Shown here one piece after another: positions 11,801 through 23,716 of a stretch of 64,000 nucleotides of DNA. A program made the position numbers and the translations under genes. Source of the stretch: Coenobita brevimanus (Eukaryota > Arthropoda > Malacostraca > Decapoda > Coenobitidae); assembly GCA_032717465.1 (NCBI GenBank), contig CM064713.1:3430001-3494000 (forward strand), in the 5' to 3' direction. Within the stretch, counting starts at the first letter, position 1. Each line of letters begins with the position of its first letter. The notes under the pieces are model-generated. The model worked only from the letters and a program-made list of their open reading frames with translations, had not been told where the DNA came from and ran no database searches.

Positions 11801-14800
11801 TATTTGTTGTTTAGTTGTTTAGCTCTGCCATCTGTTGTGTAGCTATATAGGATGATGTAAAAGAAAAGGGGGATATTATCCAGCTTGTAGTCTTCAGTAC
11901 AGTACTGTACCAGTAAATTCGTATCATAAGCAACAGTTTTTTTATGTTCGTTTCTGCTGTGAAGTCTGCATTAGTTTAAGAAAAATGGCCTCGTAAATCT
12001 CTGCAGACACCTGTAAAACTTATATGTTATATTTTCCCATATTTATCTTTGGGTACAAATTGTATGTGAGGTGGCAGGGGAGAGGGGGAGGGAGGGACCA
12101 GGGTTGAGGTGGAGGGATGGAGGTAGAGATCTGTGAGAGAGAGAGGGAGTGTAAGCTGGAGGGAGGTCAGCCAAATGGCAGAGGACTGGGTAATATTGGA
12201 ACAATTTGTTTGTGGCCACCCCTTATGGGATTAAAATATTTGGCAATAGATAGAGAGATAGAAGTGTTTGGAAGAAGTTATGATAACTTAGAACACATTC
12301 CCTTTTATATGGGATGCCTGTACAGTTTTATGTATTCGTTGTCATAGTTATACTTTACTATATCCTTTGTGCTCTGACTTGGCCTAAAATTGCCATCTTT
12401 CTATCTTGAATGCAGAATTTTAACAATAGATTAACAATAAAACATGAAATGCAGTGGAAAGGGTATACAGCTGTGGCATGGTCTACTTCTACCACTCAGC
12501 TATGTGAAATAAGCTGCAAAAAAACGAAAATCGGGACCAAGTTAGAGTAAGAGGGGTATTGTATATATAGCCAAGTGAGGATCTATGGCAGGGATATCAG
12601 AAAAGTCTTAGGGCACCATAGACGGGACAAGAATCCACACCCCTGCCTTTTCAGAATGATGTGCTAACCATTTACACCACAGCAGCGCCCAGATCATCCG
12701 TTATGCCATTTGGAAGGGTTACAGTCCCTGATTTTCACTACATCTATGAATTGCTGAGTCAGCTTCTGTCTTGTAGCCATACATCTTACCTTTTCATGCA
12801 TTCTTCATAGACCAAAACTTCATGTAACTGTTATATTGCAGACACTGGTATGCGTGTTGGCAAGGCATACCAGGCCGAGATACCATCCCTGCTACCTTCT
12901 CATGGTAGGTACTCTTATTAAGTTTTGCAGATCTTACTGAAGTCTCTTTACGGCCTTAACACAGTGATGTCCTTTTTGATAATGTTATAATTTTATGTCC
13001 TTTTTTTATTTTCTTGATATGCATTCTTCTTATGTACACACAGTTATATTCGTTTCAGAGACTCACACTTGTAGGGTTCAATGTGACCTTCATTAACCCC
13101 GGAACTGCTGTAGGGCTGTCCTAAATTGAGTAAAGGGTAACTAGAATAAGGAAATAATGACATCCTTGGGCAAATGTTAAAGGGATATTATGTGGCAAAT
13201 AGTGTCATCAGAATTAGTAATAAAACACACTTGTGAGGTTCATGAAGGTCTTTTCTGAGCAACATGTCACTCTGCTGAGCTTTGTCAAGTTACTTGAGAA
13301 AATTAAGAGGAGTGAAACATTATTACTCAGTAATTACCTCCACAAAATGTGTTAAAGGGAATTTTACAGTGGAATCTCCTAAATTGCTCAGTCCCAAATA
13401 GCGGATTCATAATTCGCAGCAACAGTGCACAACATCAGTAACTCTTGGATATTAATGAAATTCGCAAATGCAGCCTCAAAAGTGACGCTTTTCCGATGCC
13501 TCACGTAATACATGCCACCATTACCTCAAGCTCACACGTCTAGCCAGGCATAAACTAATCGTAGTCAGGCATGGCAGTTACTAAACCAATCATATTCAAG
13601 CATAGCATTTACTATAAGCCAATCACAGCACTTCCCTCCCACACCAAGCATGAAGGGCTTGCGCGCTTGATGCCCTGGTGCCCGGCTCAGTGCATTGTCT
13701 CCTCCATTGTTAGCATGTGGTTTCGGTGTGGTTTACGAGAGGATTCCCCCCCCCCCCATGCTTCTCACCTACTCAGTGTTACCATGGCTGATTGTAACCC
13801 TCCTGAGCCTCAAACTTCTTCAAGGAAGGGGAGGAAGAAGGAGCCAATGTTAACATACATACACCCAAACATTAGATGTAATAAGGAGGACTGTTGGCGG
13901 TGAGAAGAAAGCCAAAGTTGCCCACGATTACGGACTAAACAAGGTAAATCTTTACCAGATGGGTGTGGCAGTTCCACCTATATTATAACAAACTCATGAT
14001 CTCGTGCCATGTCAGTACGTATGCAACACAGATAGTTAACTGTTGAATTGTGCTTGCATGAAGTGAGTGGAAGAAAACAAAATACAGTATACCTATTTTG
14101 GGGTATTTAATGAAGCAGGCAGGTCACCCCTGGCAGTATATACCAACAAGCTCTCCAACTGGCCACGTTGTTTACGAACCACCACACCGAATGGACGTGT
14201 CAGTGTATCATGGGTCATGGATTCTAAATCCTTATTTATAGCTTTCAGAGGTAAGTTTATGAAAGTGTCCAGTAGCTGTGGTAATCTGGGAATAATAACA
14301 AGTAACTTGTGAAAGGCTTATTTCAATAGAAATTATGAAAAGCCCGTGCTTGTTAGGCACCGTAAAGAATTCATCTCAATGAATTGATGACTCTTATGGC
14401 AACTCGGAGGCAGCTGAGGGTGACAACAACATTGCTTCCATTGTCTCCACACTGGACTTTGAGGGGTTTCTGAGGTAGGTTTGTGAGGAGGAAGTGGCAC
14501 AGAGGGAACAGCATGAGGCAACAGCACACTCGCCTCGTGCTGAGTGGCCGTAGGCCGCCACAAACCTAGGAACCTCTCCTCCCAACCCCATCCATTCAAG
14601 CAGTGTCATCAGTCAGAGTCAGGGAAGATCTGTTCATTCCTATTAAATATGCTTTACTAATTTCTTTTCCAGGCGTCAAGTATTCGCTGGTGACTAGTCT
14701 GATGTAGGTTTGGGGGTATGGGGGCAACTTTTCTGAGATGACAGACCCATAAGTAACTTTCCCCGTAAGATTAGTCATTTCTAACGTGCAGAATTCTCTA

Positions 14801-17800
14801 ATTGTGGTATGTGCTCAGTCTCATAAAGCCACGATTTAGGAGATTCCACTGTATTTTTATGTTTTGTGAACCCCTACTCCCTGCCCCATCCATTCAAGCA
14901 GTGTCATCAGTCAGAGTTTGGTAAGAATTGTTCATTCCTATTAAATATACTTTACTAATTTCTTTTCCAGTGTTTGCTAGTGTTCGCTGGTGACCAGCTT
15001 GATGTAGGTTTGGGGGTAAAGGGGCAACTTTTCCGAGACCATAAGTAATTTTCCCCGCGGAATTCTCAAATTGCGGCATGTCTATCTATCTATCTATTGC
15101 CAGACGCCTCAATCCCGTTTGGGGTGGCCACAAACAAATTGCCTCCACGTCGTCCTGTCCCCCGCCATTTCACTGCCCTGCTCCCAACTCACACCCCCCT
15201 CTCTCATGTACCTCTCCACCCCATCCCTCCATCTCATCCTCGGCCTCCCCCTCCCTCTTCCCCCCTCCACCTCACTCTCATACACTCTCTTCGTCAGTCT
15301 TTCAACCTCCATCCTCTCCACATGGCCAAACCACCTCAGTGTGTTCCTCATAACACTTCCTATCACATCCACATCCACACCACAACGCTTCTTTATATCC
15401 TCATTCGTCAGCCAGTCTCTCCATGTGATTCCAGAGGCTCCTCTTAAATAACTCATTTGCACTGCTCTCACTCTTGACTTGTGTCCTTCCAACAATGTCC
15501 AAGCTTCACTTCCATACATTAGAGTTGGTATCACAATACTGTCATGTAGTAACTTTTTCACTTCCATGCTCACTTCCCTGTTTCTTATCACTGCTTTCAA
15601 AGAACCAGCAACCTTTCTTCGCTGCTGTACCCTTTTAAGCACTTCACCCTCCAAACCTCCATCCTTACTCATCACACTACCGAAGTACTTAAACGTACTC
15701 ACATTTTCCAATTCCTCCCCATCCAACCTCGCTGTATATTCACTGACTTCACCTCTCTCAAAGACCATCACTTTACTCTTCCCTACATTCACCTTTAGAT
15801 TCCATTTCTTGCACACTCTCCCAAACTCATCCACCAAGCCTTGCAGCTCCCCTTCATCTTCACTCAACAACACAGTATCATCTGCAGACAACAGTACAGG
15901 GAGTTTCCAGACACTATCCTCTCTCACCAGGGCCACTCCAACATCCACTACCCTACCTTGTACCTCTTTTATTACCCCATCCATGAACAGATTGAACAGC
16001 CGTGGAGACATGACACATCCTTGTTTCAACCCAACCTCCAAAGAGAAAAATTCACTTAGTTCACCATCCACACGCACTGCAGCCTTAGCACCATCATACA
16101 TACTCTTCACAGCATTCAACAACTTTCCATCTACTCCATATAATCTTAATACTTTCCACAATCCTTGTCTATCCACCCTGTCATATGCTTTCTCCAAATC
16201 CATGAAAGCCGCATACAACTTCTTTCCCTTCACTAGAAACTTTTCCACTAAAAATCTAAGAATGAATATCTGATCTACACAACCTCTTCCCTTCCTAAAG
16301 CCTCCCTGTTCTTCTCCAACTAATTCCTCTGTTCTTTCTCTAACTCTGTCAATAAGTACCCTACCATACACTTTTCCTATTATACTAAGAAGACAAATGC
16401 CCCTATGATTGCCACACACTTCTTTTTCCCCTTTTCCTTTGTACAAGGGAATAATTATACCTGACTTCCAATCCTCCGGGACTCTACCTTCCTCTCAGGC
16501 CAATCTGCACATCTTCCACATCCATTCTGCTACAATCTCTCCCCCATGCTTCAGCATTTCACCACACACTCCATCAATTCCTGGTGCTTTCCCCAATTTA
16601 ACTTTCTTCATTGCTTCCACAACTTCTATCCTACTGATTTCTTCCTGTCTTCTCACCTCCCTCCTTCTCCCAGCCATTCCCCAGCCACTTATACTCGCAT
16701 TACTTCCATCCTGTACATTCAACAATTCCTTAAAGTGTTCTCTCCATCTGCTCACTTTTTCTTCCTTCTCCACTAGTAATCTACCCTTTTTATCTCTTGC
16801 TCCTCTGCTAACCTCACTTCCACCCTGTCTTACTCTCTTCACCTCTTTCCAGAACATCTTCTTACAGTCCCTCCACTTTACACTCAAATTCCTTCCAAAT
16901 TCCTCATCCACTCTCTTCTTACTCTCTCTTACTAATCTTTTCACCTCTCTCTTTCTTTCTTAGTCTTATAAAGCCATGATTTAGTAGATTCCACTGTATT
17001 TTTATGTTATGTGTGACTATTAATGCATTATGTAGCATTATTTTGAGTGTCATACTGCATACTACAGTATGCAGTTGTTTTTGTAAGGGAGAGTCTGCAT
17101 CTTGTGAATGGGCACAAGCAAGCACAAGCAAACAGACATTAGTTCATTAAATATGAATAACAGCTGAACATGGATGAACAAGATCTGATTCACTGGTTGT
17201 CCCGCATATCAGATTGTCAGAATTTGTCAGTTAAGCAGTCACGCATAGAGAACAGTCACCTTTGTGTGAGTTCTTTAAATTTATGTAAATTCCCCCTAAT
17301 GCAGTTTTGTTATTATATTGTTGCATGGTATTCTTTCCAGCTGAATGGGGCCACTGAAGGTTTAAAATCCAAGGGAGGTTGAGGCATACTGCTATAACGT
17401 TTTACCTTAACTTACCCTAGATTTTTATCCTTTTTCAACATGTATCACATAGCACAATAGCAGAAATAGACAGCGTTATGACTCTACATCCTTCCCATAG
17501 CAGCTCTTCGTGAATATCAACACAGTACTTTAATGCTAATCTGTTGTTAAAAACTGAGTGTTCATGATGGAGGGATATATATTTTAAGGTCAGGTTAGTT
17601 AGTGTAAAACAAGTATAATATAGCCTCCCAAATATAAACATCCAGTTTCCAATAACTGCCACTTTCCAGCATATTTTTTCCTACAATAGGAGGATGTTGG
17701 TATCATCTGTCCTCACAAAATAATTGCATATTTGAAAACAGAGTTTATTGTGGACAAGCATAATAGCATATATATAACTGGTACTAATACAAGATACTTC

Positions 17801-18409
17801 AATACATTTACTGTTCGTGGTAATGTAGGTAATTTTTTTTTTCATTATTTTCTCGTAGTTATCATTATGATCCTACTTTCCAAAAGATTCCATTTTCCAT
17901 AAGGCCTTTGGAACCAAGCACTTCGGATTTGGGAGTTTGTACTATATACTATCATTTGGGCAAATGCCTGGAAATGTCTGGACTCTTGCCTACCTCGGGG
18001 CCATTATGCTCCTGATGGGGAAGTAAAGTATGAACCAGTAAATTTTTTTCTTCCCTTAGAGAGACGACCGGAGCAGTGTCCTGAGCGTGCCTTGCTGGTG
18101 TGGGCCCCTAAAGTCGAGCTGAGCGAAGACAGTCGTGAGTATTGTATGTCCACCTCACCTTGTTTTACACTTCACTCTGAAATATTGATTGGACTTAAAA
18201 TTCTCTAGAAGTGCTAACCCTTTTGTTAGTGTTGGGCGCCTGTTGGGTGCGTTAACAAATTACTCAAATCAAGGTGCTTGTGCTTGATGGTTGCAGTAAC
18301 AAGTTACTCGAATCATTGATTTGTATCAGTGGCGTACCTGAGGGGGGGTGGGGGGGCTGTTTGAAACTGCCCCCCGGGCCCCCAAAAGCCTTAAAAATTT
18401 ATAAGCTTT

Positions 18410-18456
<47 letters not shown>

Positions 18457-21400
18457 TCCCGACAATCCCGGCTAAGATATTAGATAAGTTTTGAGAATTA
18501 GAGGGGCTAGGTGGAGGGGCCCCGTAAGGAACCTAGCCCCCCGGGCCCCCAAATCTCTAGGTACGCCCCTGATTTGTATGATTGAGTGCATTTGTTTGAT
18601 ATTATTTCAACCTCAGTGAACAGGTAGAGTATTTCCATTTCCAGTTTATAACATGTACAGAAATTGGTGATGGTTTTGAGTTTAATTAGATTTTATGCTT
18701 TAGTTCTTTGCTGCTGTAACTCCCACCTTATTTAATTGTAAGGTATTATTAGACAATTCACCAATAGAAGGGTTAAGCTCTGTTTCACATGGCATGGTCA
18801 CAGCACAGTTTGATATAATTCTGCTATGCTGATATACGGCAGTATACTTCTAACTAAATGCTGTATAGCTACTTGTGATATATTGATGTTCAGATATTGG
18901 TATTAATCTCCTTCTACATTTTCAGCTGGTGTTTCCCTCCTCTTTTTCCATAGATATTTCAAAACAGGAAATACTTTCCCCTGTTTATCTCATATCCCTA
19001 GCTTCTTCCTTTCATTTCGCACACTAAGTTTCGGTTTGGTTTGAACTATTTGGTACCTTAAAGGATACATTTTTTTAACTACTGCTATTCTTTTTTCTCA
19101 GTATAACTATAAGGATCTTAATTACTTTTTTACTTTCTTCTGTTTCTTCTATTTTCAGAAAATGAGTTTATGCTCATTTGTATTCAGTCATCTCTACTAT
19201 ATTCTTTTTTGTTTTGTTAACGTTGATATGTTTTCATGTTTTTCCATCCCAGGTAAAGTTTCCTCTGTCCTGGTGAAATGTAGTTTGTTGATGATTGAAC
19301 TAACTATAACTGAATAGACACATTTATACTGGGTACTGTATGGTAGTACTCATACAGTCTCAGTACTGCTGTTCCCTGCTGCAGTAATCAAGTTTGTGTG
19401 TGTGTGTGTTCTTACCTAATTGTTCTTACCTAAGTGTATCTTTACAGGAATGAGTCAAGCTCGTATTGTCCCATGTCTTAGACCATATTTATCGTACATA
19501 TCCTTAAATTTGTGAATTGTTTTGGCACACACTATTTCATTCGGTAGTGCATTCCATTGATCAATTGCTCTGTCTGGGAAACTGAATTTCCTTATGTCAT
19601 TATCACCTCTCTTCTTATGCAGTTTTTTTGCAGTGTCCTCTTGCTGATGCTTCTCCATATGTTAAATAATCATTTATGTCTATTTTCTCCTTTCCTGATA
19701 TGCACTTATATAGCATTATCATGTCACCTCTTTTCCTTCTCTCCTGTAGTGTTGGTAGATTCAGTTTATTTAGTCTTTCTTTGTAGCTTAGGTCCCTTAA
19801 GCTTGGTATCCATCTTGTAGCGGCCCTTTGAACTTTTTCAATCTTGTCTATATGCTTTTTGAGATGAGGACTCCAGACTATTGATGCATATTCCAGGGTT
19901 GGTCTAATGAATGATGTTATTATCCTTCTTAGCATGTCTTCATTTATGTATGTGAATGCTATTCTCATATTTGCAAGCAGTGTATACATGTTCCGTACCT
20001 TCTCGCTGATGTGGTCAGCCGGAGATGGTCTGTTATTGATAATCACACCTAGGTCTTTCTCTCTTTCTGATGTGTATAGGGTTTTATTTCCTAACTTATA
20101 ATCCCAATCAGGTCTTTTTCCACTTTTACCAAACTTGATTACATGACACTTGTCCACATTGAATTCCATTTGCCATGTACTACTCCATTCATGAAGTTTA
20201 TTCTTCTTGTAGCTCCCTACAAGAGTCTGTGCTAGTAATTCTCCTTTGTATTTTTGCATCATCTGCAAACATATTCAGATAGCTCTCATTTCCAGTGTTA
20301 CTGTTTATATCATTTATGTGCACTAGAAACATGATTGGTGCCAGCACCGAACCCTGTGGTACTCCACTAGTCACTTCTTTCCATGATGAGTAGTTTCCTC
20401 TTAGTACTTTCCTCATTTCTCTTTTTATGAGAAAGTCTTGCATCCAACAAAACAGTTTGCCTCGAATTCCTCCTTCATGGTACAGCTTCCATAAAAGTCT
20501 TTGGTGTGGTACTGTGTCAAAAGCTTTCTTGAAATCTAAATAGATACTGTCCACCCATCCTTCCCTTTCCTGTATTGTGTTTGTTACTCTGTCATAATAG
20601 CTCAACAGATTAGTAACACATGATTTTCCTTTTCTGAAGCCAAACTGTCTTTCTGTTATCATACTGTGTTCTTCTAGATGAGATACCCAAGCTTTTCTTA
20701 TAAGTTTTTCTAATACCTTGCTTACAACACTGGTCAGTGATACTGGTCGGTAGTTGAGAGGATTTTGTCTATTTCCTTTCTTGAATAAGGGGACTATATT
20801 TGCTTTTTTCCAAATATCAGGTAGTTTCCCTTGACTCAAGGATTTCTTGAAAATTAAAAATAATGGTTTACTTAACTCCTTTGCACATTCTCGTAACACC
20901 CAACATGAAATTTCATCAGGACCACTTGCTTTTCCTCTGTCTAATCTACTTAACTCCTCCTGTATTACTTTTTCTGCTATTTGTATATCTGGTAGTATGT
21001 GTGGACATGCGTGTTCCACATATTCCCTCTCAAAATTTTTTTCTTCTGTAAAAACTAATTGGAAATTCTTATTTAGTGCTTCACAAATATCTTTCTCTTG
21101 TGTATAAGTGATTCCCTCGTCCGTGATGGATTGTATTATATCTTTTACTTTGGTTTTGCTTCTGATATAGCTGTAAAACAGCTTTGGTTGATCACTACTT
21201 TTATTTATTATATCCTCCTCAAACTGTTTTTGGGCTTCCCTCCTTATTCTTGTATAGTCGTTTCTTGCCTGTTTGTAATTATTATACGCCCTTTCACTAT
21301 TGTGTCTTCTGTATCTATTCCACAACAAATCTCTTCTTTCTTTTGATTTTTTACATTCTGTATTGAACCATTTCTGTATTTTCTTATCTGCTTCTTTGTG

Positions 21401-23628
21401 CTGTGGGATGTACTTCTGGACTCCTATTTCATAAAATTCACAAAAATTTTTATATACAGCATTTAAATCTTGTCCTCTAAGCTCATTTTCCCTGTCAACT
21501 TCTAAGAAGTACTTCTTTAGGTCTTGATAATTTCCCTTTTTATAGTTTAGTCTCTTTTTGTAACTGTCATTGCTGTTTACTATGTCATATGCTATCCTGA
21601 AGTTATAATTTAGTACTGCATGATCGCTTTTGCCGAGTGGAGGGTGATATATTAAACTGTCAGTGTCATTTTCTTGCCTAGTAAATATTAGATCTAGCAC
21701 TGAAGGTACATCAAGTCCTCTTTTTCTAGTGGTTTCCCTCACATGTTGCGTTAAGAAAAACTCTTGTACGAGATCCAGGAGCTTTTGGTCCCAACAGCTT
21801 TCTTGGCTATTTATATCTAGAGTATTCCAATTTATATTTGTATTGAAATCCCCAGTTAGTATAATTCTTTCCGATTTCTCTTCCATTTTATGTAGCAAGG
21901 ATCTTATACTCTGAATTGTACTCTCTGCCAGGTCCTCATATTCGTCTCTTTCCCATGTGTTTGATCTGGGTGGCATATACAAATTGGCTACAATTACTTT
22001 ACCTTCAGATGTGTCGATCTCTACTGCAATCAGTTCTACTTGTGATGGTATATCTAGGTTTATTTCCTTGACTTTTAGATTTTTCTTAGTTAATATTATA
22101 ATTCCTCCTCCTTTTTTTAAGTTTCTGTCTCTTCTCCATATATTGTATTCCTCTAAGTTTAGTATGTCATTGGATATCCTTGGTGTTAATTTTGTCTCAG
22201 TTAGGCATATTATTTGTGGTTCATTTTCTCTGACATAATCATTCATCTCTAGTAATTTAGATACCATTCCATCCACATTTGAGTACATCAACTTTATCAT
22301 CTTGTTTATATACTTGTCATGACATGGTTCTACTAACTTCCTCCTTTTTCTTCCATCCTGTTTGTGTACCACTTTCGTACCTGCAATCCTATTACTTTGT
22401 TAAAAAAATTTCTTCTTGTCCTCTTCTGATCTTCCCTCATTGTTTGTTTTTGCTTCCTCCCTTTTCTCTTTCAGTAATTCCAGTTCCTCTTGTGTTAGGC
22501 ATCTTTTTATCCATACATTTTTGAACTCTTCTTTTTCCATAAGATTCTTTGCATTTTTTAGTATCTCTTCCACAGTGTTTACACTCTGGAAAGTCACCTT
22601 TAGAGGTCTTGTCTTGCTTTTCTCGTATTTCCCAAGCCTTTTGTGTTCCTCTATGTCTTTACTACAGATTTCCTCTGATACTTCTTTCAGTAAGTTCATT
22701 ACATTTGCCATCTCCTTTTTGTCTCTAGTGATTTTGTTTTTAATTTCTTCCTCTTCTATACCAGTGATTACTATTGATTTATTTATTTCTACTGAATCTC
22801 TGACTAACCTTGGATTGTTTTGGATTATTCTTTTCACTTCCTTTTTAATGTTTTTTTCCTCCACCCTTGTTTCTAAGTCTTTCTTTACTTTCACCATTTC
22901 AGCATACGTGGTTTCTACATCATTTTTGTAGCTTTGCACAGCTTCATTCACCTGTGTTATCTTCTCCTCAATATCACTGCTCTGGTCCATAAGACTGCTT
23001 GCCTGTCTAATTGTCTCTCTGTCATTTTTTAACTCCTCCATAACACTCTCGTGATTAACTACTGTACTTCCCATTTCACTCACTTTCTTCCTGAGGGTAT
23101 TCAATTCCACTGTTAGTTCACTGATGGTTGTGTCTTTCTTATTGGCCTCCCTTCCCAGTTTTTCTATCTCTTCCTTTTGCAAGTGCATTTGCTTCTTTAT
23201 TTCATCAATTTCATTTTTGAAAGCCATTTCTAGTTTGTGTACACGTTCAACCAGTCTATTGTGAGTCTCCACTTCAACCAGTTCTTGGTAGAAATCATCA
23301 TTTTGCTTTTTACTTTTATCCCTTTTCTTTTCCAAATTTGTTTTACTGAAGTATGTATCCATTTTGTAATACTAAATGAAGAGTATGCACTTACACTTTC
23401 CGTGTTGCCGTAGTATAAACAAACCCAGCTGACTCAACGCATCGTGGTTCTTTGTTGTTTGATCAGTCTTATTTAAACTTATTATTTCTTTTCCTTTTAA
23501 TAATGAAAAATCATTTAGTCTAACCTGGTACAGAGCTTGACTCATTCAAAGATACTTATTTAGGTAATGCCTCTGGCCGTGTTGAGCTGGTATGGAGAGC
23601 CGGTAAAAGACGTCTTCCTCCGACGATG

Positions 23629-23716
<88 letters not shown>

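Larger units (their letters stand above)
8193..12841 (+). other. CoREST intron 1 (4.65 kb)
   Basis: Contains a (TA)n run, two LINE-A fragments, a Tigger-like MITE, a LINE-A 3' end, a MITE-A and a tRNA-derived SINE relic, listed separately. The stretches 8220-8760, 8850-9090, 10150-10716 and 11240-12055 show no gene-like signal. Confidence 0.8.
14881..16996 (+). repeat. Tandem second copy of the Tigger-like right end, split by LINE-A
   Basis: 14585-14851 is repeated from 14881 (shared 'catccattcaagcagtgtca' and 'gatgtaggtttgggggta'). The copy breaks at about 15079, where LINE-A begins, and resumes at about 16963 ('tcttataaagccatgatt') to end in the same CCACTG terminus at 16996. This fixes both LINE boundaries. 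Confidence 0.75.
19405..23560 (-). mobile_element. CR1/L2-like LINE, nearly full length
   Basis: About 4.1 kb, antisense in CoREST intron 3. ORF1 (22400-23362) and ORF2 (22372 down to 19455) are both present, and a 5' leader lies upstream of ORF1. Damage is limited to two single-base frameshifts in ORF2, so insertion was fairly recent. Outer limits are approximate. Confidence 0.85.

Noticed and set aside
13571..13903. 110-codon frame as a host gene
   Set aside because: It lies wholly within the TA-flanked Tigger-like element and reads as a transposase N-terminal relic.
15479..16963. + strand frames of 264 and 184 codons
   Set aside because: Antisense shadows of the LINE-A reverse-transcriptase frame.
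22400..23362. Coiled-coil frame as a host gene
   Set aside because: It is ORF1 of the CR1-like LINE: same strand and immediately upstream of the endonuclease/RT frame.
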